This document shows positions 1-6,489 of a DNA stretch of 13,785 nt, piece by piece (the first letter of the stretch is position 1; each line of letters starts with the position of its first letter). The translations under genes and the position numbers were made by a program. The DNA is from Gammaproteobacteria bacterium. GTDB lineage: Bacteria; Pseudomonadota; Gammaproteobacteria; Granulosicoccales; Granulosicoccaceae. The notes beneath the pieces were generated by a model. It saw only the letters and a list, made by a program, of their open reading frames with translations. It ran no database searches and was not told the origin of the DNA. The stretch lies in NCBI GenBank assembly GCA_020444765.1, contig JAGRHW010000046.1, positions 1-13,785 of the forward strand. Direction: 5' to 3'.

Positions 1-61
1 AACTTGAAATGGACGAGGAGTTTTAACGGATTTTTAACCAGCTCTCACAGAAGACTTTTGG

Positions 62-89
62 CTACCGCACGGTATATGCCGCACGGTAG
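62..89. repeat. 28-base imperfect inverted repeat built on a 10-base direct repeat
   Basis: Seen directly: the ends CTACCG (62-67) and CGGTAG (84-89) are reverse complements, and the inner CGG/CCG arms also pair, leaving a two-base mismatch bulge. The same stretch contains CCGCACGGTA twice (65-74 and 79-88), separated by TATG. It lies 27 bases beyond the stop of the terminal prepilin gene. No T-run follows on either strand, so it is not a standard intrinsic terminator. It could slow transcription, protect an mRNA 3' end or bind a protein; function is unknown. Confidence 0.45.
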
Positions 90-116
90 TAGACCCACTG
101 TATAACGCTTGCCTTT

Positions 117-764
117 TTATTCGATAAAAACCGCAGCGCAATCCCTGTACGGCTCATCCACTTTCCAGTGCCCCGTATCGGTACAATTAGCTGTTGAATC
201 GGCGTGAACACGGAACAAGCCTTGATCGGGCAAACCATCATCGAGTTTGGTATCAATCTCGAACAGCAACGAGGAAGGTATTTTACCGCCGGTATAAAAC
301 TCGTTACTGTCGCCACTCACACCTTCACCCTTGCCAGTGTAAGTAATCTTGTAAAAACCATAGAACGGGTTCTGCGGACAGGTTGTCGAGGCGCACTCCG
401 CATCCTCCAAAGCTCCAACCGCCGCACTGTCGCCATCGAAATCACCCGCGATAAACCCGGTAGCAGCCAGATGCTGCCAAACGCTGGCAATTTCCTGTTT
501 CGTATCGATACTGCCATCGCCATTACCGTCCTTCATAGTGGCTCCGATATGGGACGAGGCGGATTTGTAATCGCCGGGTAAGGCATGGAAGCGATCCTGA
601 AAACCGTACCAGGCCGCCCGAATCCCATTGATGTCATTGACGATAGAGCGTACACGTGCGCTGTCGATCAGCGCCTGCCCCTTGAGCACACCACCCAGAA
701 TCAGCCCGACGATGACCAGCACGATTGAGATTTCTACGAGGGTAAATCCTTTCACTTTTTGCAT
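117..764 (-). CDS. Type IV prepilin with GNGDG acidic loop; likely a principal pilin/pseudopilin of the cluster
   Basis: Predicted 215-residue prepilin. The leader MQKVKG ends in Gly6, the mature protein would begin with Phe7, and Glu11 is the conserved +5 glutamate; residues 7-28 form the hydrophobic N-terminal helix. A prepilin peptidase should cleave after Gly6 and N-methylate Phe7. The body has ALPGD (61-65), an EF-hand/dockerin-like loop (Asp79, Asn81, Asp83, Asp87), WQHL (97-100) and DDGLPD (175-180), a pattern I recognise from poorly characterised 'type II secretion/prepilin' families. Cys124/Cys129 and Cys194/Cys209 could form two disulfides; the second pair resembles the C-terminal disulfide loop of type IV pilins. 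The start at 764 is chosen because GGAGG lies 7 bases upstream; an ATG 66 bases further up would put 22 extra residues before the leader. It is the last gene of the cluster and has its own 120-base leader with a CRP-type site. Whether it is the major subunit is inference. Confidence 0.85.
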   Translation of the reverse strand: MQKVKGFTLVEISIVLVIVGLILGGVLKGQALIDSARVRSIVNDINGIRAAWYGFQDRFHALPGDYKSASSHIGATMKDGNGDGSIDTKQEIASVWQHLAATGFIAGDFDGDSAAVGALEDAECASTTCPQNPFYGFYKITYTGKGEGVSGDSNEFYTGGKIPSSLLFEIDTKLDDGLPDQGLFRVHADSTANCTDTGHWKVDEPYRDCAAVFIE

Positions 765-771
765 ATCCAAG

Positions 772-776
772 CCTCC
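772..776 (-). promoter_or_regulatory. Ribosome binding site of the terminal prepilin gene
   Basis: GGAGG on the minus strand lies 7 bases before the ATG at 764. It is one of the strongest Shine-Dalgarno sequences in the cluster and fixes the start immediately before the prepilin leader. Confidence 0.8.
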
Positions 777-805
777 ATGCTTCGATGCGTTTTGCAGGAA
801 CTGCA

Positions 806-835
806 ATGATAGGCAATCTGTGACGCACACCGCAA
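806..835 (-). promoter_or_regulatory. Putative sigma70-type promoter of the terminal prepilin gene
   Basis: On the minus strand a -35-like TTGCGG (830-835) is separated by 18 bases from a -10-like TATCAT (806-811). The predicted start of transcription is near 799, about 35 bases before the start codon. The promoter is mediocre by itself, as expected of an activated promoter, and the CRP-type site centred at 859.5 would lie at about -60, the usual class I CRP position. It is inferred from motif matching only. Confidence 0.5.
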
Positions 836-851
836 TTGACCATCACATATT

Positions 852-867
852 TGTGACGTCAATCACA
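852..867. promoter_or_regulatory. CRP/Vfr-type operator upstream of the terminal prepilin gene
   Basis: The plus strand reads TGTGACGTCAATCACA, that is TGTGA-N6-TCACA, a perfect match to the two conserved CRP half-sites, with T/A-rich flanks that also fit. It lies in the non-coding gap between two prepilin genes. A further TCACA half-site at 843-847 makes an overlapping TCACA-N4-TGTGA palindrome (843-856). Established knowledge: cAMP-CRP and its relative Vfr recognise this motif and regulate type IV pili in several gammaproteobacteria. Binding here is inferred. Confidence 0.7.
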
Positions 868-884
868 ATCGAGGTGGAACGGCT

Positions 885-1598
885 TCAGGGCAGAACGCCC
901 GCTTCTATCATCCGGGTAAACAGAACGTTATCGGACAGCCAGATGACGATATCATCAAACTCTTCCCCGCTTTTTTGCGAGTATTCGCGGCTCACGAAAT
1001 AGACTTTGTCGCCCACCCGTCTGCCCTGTGTACTATCGTCCTTCGCATCTTTCCCCAGCGAATAGATCACGGCCGGAATGCTGTTGGCTCTGACCTTGCC
1101 GGTGTCGCAGCTGTTACTGACTTTTTCCGAACAGATAACCAGATCGGGCTTGAGATTTTGCATGCCGACGGCACGCATTTCATCAGCAACCACGAAATCC
1201 GCCGAGCCTTGTGTCCCCGCCTCTCCGAAATCAGCAAGGCTGACGCTATAACGAATCGGATTCCCCCAGGGATCGAGTAGCAACCCACCGCTGTTGAAAT
1301 TCCCGCTGATACCAAGCACCACCGAGGGCACATAACCATTGCTTTCGTTACACAAGGCCGGTTCCTGGCCTGCACCCATAACCGTTGAAGGACACGGCAG
1401 TCTTGAATTGACCACGGCAAAGCCAATCAGGGCATCACGTATTTCTTCCAACTGTAACTGTGCCTGGCGTCGTTTGGATTGATCAAAACCCGCACCAAGA
1501 GGCTTTAGTATCATGCCAAGCAACAAACCGATCACCAGCAAAACAACAGCGATTTCAATCAGTGAAAAACCTCGGTAAGTATTGAATTTACAACGCAT
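885..1598 (-). CDS. Type IV minor prepilin of the LPCP/DPWGNP type
   Basis: 237-residue prepilin. The basic leader MRCKFNTYRG ends at Gly10, Phe11 is the predicted mature N-terminus and Glu15 is the +5 glutamate; residues 11-34 form the hydrophobic helix. The body carries LPCP (67-70), a DPWGNP segment (109-114) typical of pseudopilin-like folds, and a conserved-looking C-terminus in which DDIVIWLS is followed by RMIEAG and ends in LP. Cys69, Cys83, Cys156 and Cys164 may form disulfides once exported. A processed subunit of this kind would be added to a pilus or pseudopilus by the ATPase and platform encoded upstream. The ATG at 1598 begins 33 bases after the preceding stop and has no clear Shine-Dalgarno, suggesting coupled translation. 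The LPCP motif is shared with the larger upstream protein. Its exact place in the fibre (shaft, tip or minor) is unknown. Confidence 0.85.
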   Translation of the reverse strand: MRCKFNTYRGFSLIEIAVVLLVIGLLLGMILKPLGAGFDQSKRRQAQLQLEEIRDALIGFAVVNSRLPCPSTVMGAGQEPALCNESNGYVPSVVLGISGNFNSGGLLLDPWGNPIRYSVSLADFGEAGTQGSADFVVADEMRAVGMQNLKPDLVICSEKVSNSCDTGKVRANSIPAVIYSLGKDAKDDSTQGRRVGDKVYFVSREYSQKSGEEFDDIVIWLSDNVLFTRMIEAGVLP

Positions 1599-1631
1599 TT
1601 ACAAAGTGTCCGGAAAATAACAGCGACTATT

Positions 1632-2825
1632 TTAAGCAGCCGGGAATAGTTTTCCTTGAACTACCAAACAACTACACGGTTTGGAACCGAAAAATCCTAT
1701 TGATCCGGTCTCCATGGATTGGGTTTCCGGCCTGATCTCAATGCCCGGATAGACCACACCGTCAACATCGACTTGCCCCGCCTGAACGTTACAAGTCATG
1801 GCAGCCTCCCCCTGACACTCCGTGGCAACCTTATAGCGTATGAACTTCCACCACTGGTTCTTGATAAACCAGTGTAATTCCCTCTGCACCGACTCAAACT
1901 GCAGCCCCGTAAACAGGCTATCCACACAATCGCCGGCCCTGACCGCCAACCAGCCATCGTGATTACCTGGCTGACACACGCCGTCGTCACTGGCAGCCGC
2001 CTCCGGAAAACAGGGCGTCGTGGTCGCTCCGGCACAACGTTGATCGCGATAATCCAGCAACCACTGCCTCACCGAGCCAAGCACACGGGTAAGCACCAAC
2101 GGCATCAACTCATCAGAGCTGATTGGCAGGTAGATGTCGTTGGTTTGTTCACCGGATGCACGCAGAAATTTTCCATCACGTATTCCCGACTCAATATATC
2201 CGGCCGGATCGACACCGGGTCGCAGTTTACGCTGTTGGTCCAGTGGCAGACCGGGATCGATTATCATCGCCACCAGCTCATCGCTTGTATCCAATGACAA
2301 CACGCCTTTGGCCGATGGATTCACCCGTGTTTCAAGACTGAATGGATTATTGACGAAGCCGCCTGATATCACATACCACAGCGCATGGTCCGCATCATAG
2401 CGGTTTGCCTGATAATTCAGAACCTTGCCGGTACGGGAAATCCCCGCCAACCGTGGCAGGCGTCCGATGTAAAAGGGCTTGCCGCCACAGGGCGGGGACG
2501 GACCTTCATTTTTTCTTTGTCCATCTGGCAGATTGGCATTTGGGCAGGGAAAATGCCCGGGCCCCGCACCCGATGGGCCATAGTTGTCCGCATACGTCAC
2601 GGCCAGGGCGATCAGATTGATCTTGGCCTGTTTGAGCCGATGTTGAGCCTCTGCCATTCGATACGCGGAATTAAGTGACGGCGACTTGGGCATCAAAGCT
2701 AGCATTGGCGCGCCCATCGATAGCAGTACGATCAACATCAGATAAATCGCGGCACCGTCCTGGCGTCCTTTATTGCCCGGTTTTCGCTGATGATTTCTGT
2801 ATCGAAAGAGTTTGATCCTGTTCAA
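1632..2825 (-). CDS. Large pilin-like exported protein (GspK/PilX-like N-terminus, FPCP family), TTG start proposed
   Basis: Predicted 397 residues. A basic N-terminus is followed by QDG and a hydrophobic segment (about residues 24-45). It resembles GspK/PilX-type leaders: a possible prepilin peptidase site after Gly24, but Leu rather than Glu at mature +5. The large ectodomain has FPCP (92-95), a cysteine shortly after, YIGRLP (119-124), LWYVIS (149-154) and many paired cysteines towards the C-terminus. I recognise this layout from uncharacterised proteins near type IV pilus genes, but no function is established. I chose the TTG at 2825 because AAGGA lies 8 bases upstream and the protein then begins with a complete leader; the first in-frame ATG (2738) falls inside the membrane segment. 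This start overlaps the preceding gene by 56 bases. By analogy with GspK it may be a large tip subunit (inference). Start position is the least certain part. Confidence 0.7.
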   Translation of the reverse strand: MNRIKLFRYRNHQRKPGNKGRQDGAAIYLMLIVLLSMGAPMLALMPKSPSLNSAYRMAEAQHRLKQAKINLIALAVTYADNYGPSGAGPGHFPCPNANLPDGQRKNEGPSPPCGGKPFYIGRLPRLAGISRTGKVLNYQANRYDADHALWYVISGGFVNNPFSLETRVNPSAKGVLSLDTSDELVAMIIDPGLPLDQQRKLRPGVDPAGYIESGIRDGKFLRASGEQTNDIYLPISSDELMPLVLTRVLGSVRQWLLDYRDQRCAGATTTPCFPEAAASDDGVCQPGNHDGWLAVRAGDCVDSLFTGLQFESVQRELHWFIKNQWWKFIRYKVATECQGEAAMTCNVQAGQVDVDGVVYPGIEIRPETQSMETGSIGFFGSKPCSCLVVQGKLFPAA

Positions 2826-3210
2826 CCCAGCCGTCCTTGTAGGTGAAGCGTCCCGAAGATGTGTTTTTGCCGTCTGAAGAAAAGTCGCCTGGTTTCGGCA
2901 CCAGCAAACGCGAAAATACTTTTTTCTTGGCGGATTGACTGATTTGCCAGAACTCTCGGACAACATCGCCAACAATCAGACTGCCTCGAAATCTGAGCTC
3001 AACTGTAGCCTGTCGCTGCGGTTTACTGTCACTGTTTGCAGGTTTCGGTTCATCGCGCTGCAAGGGTGCTTCGACCAGCTCCATCCGCCTTCTTTCCTTC
3101 TCGGTAAAAAACAGCGTTTTTCCCTGCAAATTGTCATTTGCTTCCGTAAACACGGGTAACAGCATACAAAGACAGACCAGAGCGGATAAACCCGGGCGAG
3201 CCAGGATCAT
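2770..3210 (-). CDS. Small exported MshK-like pilus assembly protein
   Basis: 146 residues. A signal peptide is clear: Arg5, a hydrophobic core (about residues 8-20) and a likely cleavage site after TEA (residue 24). The mature part starts with a charged segment containing TLFFTEKER (32-40), followed by a hydrophilic linker and a beta-rich region around LRFRGSLIVGDVV, then WVEQDQ near the end. Small exported proteins of this shape occupy the mshK position in MSHA-type clusters and may work like PilP/GspC, linking the inner-membrane complex to the secretin; this role is inferred from position and shape, not from a strong motif. The ATG overlaps the stop of the preceding gene in ATGA, and AGGG lies 6 bases upstream. 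The 3' end overlaps the next gene if that uses the TTG start. Confidence 0.65.
   Translation of the reverse strand: MILARPGLSALVCLCMLLPVFTEANDNLQGKTLFFTEKERRRMELVEAPLQRDEPKPANSDSKPQRQATVELRFRGSLIVGDVVREFWQISQSAKKKVFSRLLVPKPGDFSSDGKNTSSGRFTYKDGWVEQDQTLSIQKSSAKTGQ
2834..2838 (-). promoter_or_regulatory. Ribosome binding site supporting a TTG start
   Basis: AAGGA on the minus strand lies 8 bases before the TTG at 2825, inside the coding region of the upstream MshK-like gene. The arrangement is nearly the same as AAGGA before the assembly ATPase gene. It is the main argument for the non-ATG start of the large pilin-like protein. Confidence 0.5.
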
Positions 3211-3809
3211 AATGTGCCCTGCCTCAGTAAAAACCAGTTAATCATGCAGGACATTTGCAAGCCCGGTAATTCCAAAGGTGTTGAATCCGGCTTTCCCGGT
3301 CCCTCATCGACGCGCAAGATGTCACAACCTCTGAGTTCATAATAACTGGCATGCTCCTGCAGAAAATCAAGAAAAGTGTAAAAATCCTCCATATGACGCA
3401 GCTTTCCCCTGAGTAAAACCACCTCCGCCTGCATTTGCACGGTTGTTTGATGATCCAGGGTTTCCACGGCAATTGTCTGTGGGTCCAGGAACTGGTAATC
3501 CAGCGACTCGAAATTCGCGGCATGCATGGATTTTCCCAGCAATGACAAAATAGTCGAACGCAACGTTTTTTCCGAACCGGCACGTGGCAGCGAAAGAAAC
3601 TGTTCGCCATATTGCTGTTTTAAGTGTTGCTCGATTTGTTGTTCCCGCCAGTTTTTTTCCAACGTCGTCATGGTGCTTTTACTTGCCCGGTAAGCACTCC
3701 GGTGAATCGACAAATAAGCCTGCGTTGCTCCAATAATAATCGTGCTGAAAACAACCATACCAGCACAAAGCAGCAACACCCGCCGACTTTTTGGAATCCC
3801 GAAAATCAC
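3207..3809 (-). CDS. MshJ-like (GspM/PilO-type) inner-membrane assembly protein
   Basis: 200 residues, one transmembrane segment near the N-terminus (about 11-30) after a short basic cytoplasmic tail, then a predicted coiled-coil region (about 46-66) and a periplasmic domain ending in SCMINWFLLR. This is the bitopic layout of PilO/GspM/MshJ proteins, which form the inner-membrane alignment complex with PilN/GspL partners. The start codon is GTG and overlaps the stop of the MshI-like gene in GTGA; its own stop overlaps the MshK-like start in ATGA. That tight linkage to an actin-like-fold GspL/PilM-PilN protein is the main support for the assignment. Sequence similarity in this family is low, so the name is by position and topology. 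Confidence 0.7.
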   Translation of the reverse strand: MIFGIPKSRRVLLLCAGMVVFSTIIIGATQAYLSIHRSAYRASKSTMTTLEKNWREQQIEQHLKQQYGEQFLSLPRAGSEKTLRSTILSLLGKSMHAANFESLDYQFLDPQTIAVETLDHQTTVQMQAEVVLLRGKLRHMEDFYTFLDFLQEHASYYELRGCDILRVDEGPGKPDSTPLELPGLQMSCMINWFLLRQGTL

Positions 3810-5287
3810 TCTGTCTGTTCCGGCTGGTGTTTCAGCAACAGACTCAGTGTTTGAATGCCACCATCATTTTCAATCAGCTCCTTATTTAATCTCCCCGCTT
3901 GTATTAACTCATGTTTGCCTTCATTCTGCCGTTTTTTGACCAGAAAACCGGCATTTTCTAACTGACGGAGAAAGTCATTTTCAAAGAAGGACGGGGCCAC
4001 GGCCGAAAAATTTGCCACAAGATTCACTTCGTCTTTGACATTGGCTGTAATTCTCGGATAAAAACTGCCGATCAGGCGACTATCTCCTGCGTCGTTATTT
4101 CGCGACCAGTAGACTCGCTCGAGCCGAACCGCTTGATAACCAGTCAAGGCCGTCGCCAGCGCACCCAGCTGCGTCCTCAATCCGGCCTCTCTATCAAGCT
4201 TTGTAAAGATCGTCGAAAATAGCTGCGCATCAGCAACCACATATTTATGGCTGTTGGTTTCACCGGAGAAGTTATCCAGGCGTTTTTTTATTCGTTTCGC
4301 CTGGCTATCAAGCCGCTCGGCAAACAGCTTTTTGGAAATGGCCAGGTCAACAGTATCAATGGCGTAAACTGATGAAGCTACAGTGGCCATAGCGCTCAGA
4401 ACCAACAGCCCATGGGCCAGGAGCAACTTACTGTAGGCGGTTTTAAGGCCGGATCTGCTATAGCGGTACCTCTGGTGACGAAGTGGCCGAATATAACAAA
4501 CCATACACTCATAAAGTGATCTTCCGCTCCCGGTTCCGGATAAACCCTTGCAGTCAAACTTTTTTCTTAATACAAGCTCAAAAGCCGATGCCGGTAATTC
4601 TGGCCCCAAAAAGTGAACAGACGGTTTACTGGACTCAGTCAGAAGGCCAGCTTGCCTGGCATATTTTATCGTTTCACGAACTTCGCTATAGATATCCGCC
4701 CAAACATCCTGATGACGGCTGAACACGCTACGGCTCAACAGCAGAAATCCGGCTTGAAAGAGTGAGTAACGCCACTGTTTGCCAGTCTGACTGGAAATCA
4801 CCAGGCTGAAATCGACCGTTGTTTTATCATGCTGTTTTACAAACTCTCCAAGCAAACCGCTTAACATATAAACACGCTCAACAACCAGCCCGACGCTCCG
4901 TAACAGAGAGAAAACGCCTTGCAGATAAGCAGTCTGCCGCAGTCCAGCACACAACAGACGTTTACGTTTCTTTTCGCCGCTGACTCCTGGCTGCTCGCCG
5001 ATGGCACAGGTGAAATCGCTGGTCGAGAAGTGCCTAGACAAGCGCGCATTCATCATCGTCTTGCGCTGCCAAAAGCCGTCCGCAGGTAATCCTTCCAGAT
5101 AAAACTCTTCATCCGACAAGTCAAAAACCAGACTGCAGACATGGAAACGGTTTTCCGCTAGCACTGCTTGCAGTCGCTGACTGGTCTTGTCGTCGACAGC
5201 AAAATCGGCCAGCCTGCTAACACCGGACGCGGACTTCATGTAACAATGCATGGTCGAATCCGTCAGGACCACAAACAGTTTTTTCAC
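3806..5287 (-). CDS. MshI-like protein: cytoplasmic PilM/GspL-type domain joined to a membrane-spanning PilN-type part
   Basis: 493 residues. The N-terminal about 270 residues are soluble and begin with MKKLFVVLT, as in actin-like PilM/GspL/MshI cytoplasmic domains. A single hydrophobic segment follows (about 286-308), then a coiled-coil-like stretch (about 315-340) and a periplasmic domain to the C-terminus. This single chain covers what PilM and PilN do separately in classical type IV pili and resembles GspL of type II secretion: it would connect the assembly ATPase and platform in the cytoplasm to the periplasmic PilO/GspM-like partner encoded next. The start is GTG, overlapping the stop of the platform gene in GTGA, with GAGGGG 5 bases upstream. 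The actin-like fold is inferred from context and N-terminal pattern; no nucleotide-binding residue could be confirmed by eye. Confidence 0.75.
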   Translation of the reverse strand: MKKLFVVLTDSTMHCYMKSASGVSRLADFAVDDKTSQRLQAVLAENRFHVCSLVFDLSDEEFYLEGLPADGFWQRKTMMNARLSRHFSTSDFTCAIGEQPGVSGEKKRKRLLCAGLRQTAYLQGVFSLLRSVGLVVERVYMLSGLLGEFVKQHDKTTVDFSLVISSQTGKQWRYSLFQAGFLLLSRSVFSRHQDVWADIYSEVRETIKYARQAGLLTESSKPSVHFLGPELPASAFELVLRKKFDCKGLSGTGSGRSLYECMVCYIRPLRHQRYRYSRSGLKTAYSKLLLAHGLLVLSAMATVASSVYAIDTVDLAISKKLFAERLDSQAKRIKKRLDNFSGETNSHKYVVADAQLFSTIFTKLDREAGLRTQLGALATALTGYQAVRLERVYWSRNNDAGDSRLIGSFYPRITANVKDEVNLVANFSAVAPSFFENDFLRQLENAGFLVKKRQNEGKHELIQAGRLNKELIENDGGIQTLSLLLKHQPEQTE

Positions 5288-6489
5288 AGTTGCCCCTCAA
5301 GACTCAAGACCGCGTCGTAAATAGGCCCGATGACCGCGATAATTACCCATACCAGCAAAGCACCTATAACCATGACCAGCACCGGCCCGATCATCTGCTC
5401 GAATCTGGCAATCGATTTGTCCGCCTCTTCCCGGTAATAGTTACTGATCTGCAACAGGGAATGATCCAGCGCGCCGGTTTTTTCACCGACACTGAGCATC
5501 CGCGCGATAAATGGGGGAAACATCGCGGCTTCGCTGAAACTCTGTCCGATGCTTTGCCCGTCACGTATTTTCCGAATGACTGTTTCAATCGAAGCCTCTA
5601 AAACCGGACTTGTAGTAATACTTTTACTTGTTTCAAAGGCATCGATCACCGTAATACCTGCCGCATACATCATTGACGAAAAATAGGTAAAACGCGCAAT
5701 CTTGATTTGAAACATCACCGGCCCCAGCCAGACCAGTTGCAGAACCAGGCGGCTCCATTGGAAACGAAACTGCTCACTGATTCTGTAAATGACCGTCAAG
5801 ACAGCAAACAGGGCAAAAAACGCAAGGAGATAGATCAGGAAAAACCGGGAAAGATGATTCGAGACTGCCAGCAGCCAAACCGTGTACCAGGGCAACTCCC
5901 TGGCCGCGCCCTGAATAAACAACACAAGGTTCGGTACAAGATAGGTCATCAGAAAAGCGCTGACCGCCAATAAGACGAGACCGCTGAACAAGGGATAGGA
6001 AATTGCCCGTCGCCAGCGTTCGCCGATCGCTTTCTGCCAAAGCAGCGCCTTGTGCAGCTCTTTCAGAGCACCGGCGAAGTTACCGGTTTGCTCACCGACC
6101 CGAGCCATCGTAACGGCGATTGACGGAACAGGCGTGGTGCTCGACGACAGGGCCTCGGAAAAAGCCATACCCGAGCTTACTTTTGACAACAGCTCATCAA
6201 GCACGCCAGCAAAACGTTCATCTTCCTGGGAATCACGCAGATCGACCAGACTTTGCACCACCGGCACACCGGCAGCGATCATCTGCTCCAGATGAGAAAT
6301 GAATTGTATGAAGGCATCACGATCGACGGTCCGGGAAGCAAAGTACGCCGCTCTGCGCTTGCGGTACCAGATCAGCTCGAGGGATTGCTCACGCAGCTTA
6401 CGGTCCAGAGCATCAATACCATCGGCAAGCAGTTTCCCGCTCTGCACGGACTCATCCTTCCGCAAAGCCTTGTAGTAATAGACCTGCAT
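5284..6489 (-). CDS. GspF/PilC/MshG-family inner-membrane platform protein
   Basis: 401 residues, the usual family length. Two T2SF repeats are visible: residues about 60-185 (FIQFISHLEQMIAAGVPV, with GEQTGN) and about 265-390 (a matching ARFTYFSSMMYAAGITV, with GEKTGA). Three hydrophobic segments lie near 165-190, 215-235 and 368-392. In type IV pili and type II secretion this polytopic protein sits in the inner membrane, contacts the GspE-type ATPase and inserts prepilins into the growing fibre. The ATG overlaps the last base of the ATPase stop codon (TGATG), and its stop overlaps the next gene in GTGA, so translation is probably coupled. Assignment to the family is firm; 'MshG' rests on neighbours. 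Confidence 0.93.
   Translation of the reverse strand: MQVYYYKALRKDESVQSGKLLADGIDALDRKLREQSLELIWYRKRRAAYFASRTVDRDAFIQFISHLEQMIAAGVPVVQSLVDLRDSQEDERFAGVLDELLSKVSSGMAFSEALSSSTTPVPSIAVTMARVGEQTGNFAGALKELHKALLWQKAIGERWRRAISYPLFSGLVLLAVSAFLMTYLVPNLVLFIQGAARELPWYTVWLLAVSNHLSRFFLIYLLAFFALFAVLTVIYRISEQFRFQWSRLVLQLVWLGPVMFQIKIARFTYFSSMMYAAGITVIDAFETSKSITTSPVLEASIETVIRKIRDGQSIGQSFSEAAMFPPFIARMLSVGEKTGALDHSLLQISNYYREEADKSIARFEQMIGPVLVMVIGALLVWVIIAVIGPIYDAVLSLEGQL

Noticed and set aside
3..26. Plus-strand frame reading LEMDEEF then stop at the left edge, a possible C-terminus of an upstream gene
   Set aside because: Only seven codons are visible and another plus-strand frame is open across 1-105 as well; nothing distinguishes a real gene end from chance.
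62..89. Hairpin as a rho-independent terminator of the pilus operon
   Set aside because: No run of T follows the stem on either strand and the stem is interrupted by mismatches.
814..829. TGTGACGCACACC stretch as a further CRP site
   Set aside because: Only one half-site matches; the expected TCACA at the right spacing reads CCGCA.
885..2975. Possible frameshift or pseudogene among the pilin-like genes
   Set aside because: Each of the frames is intact from leader to stop with family-like C-termini; only the TTG start of the large one is in doubt.
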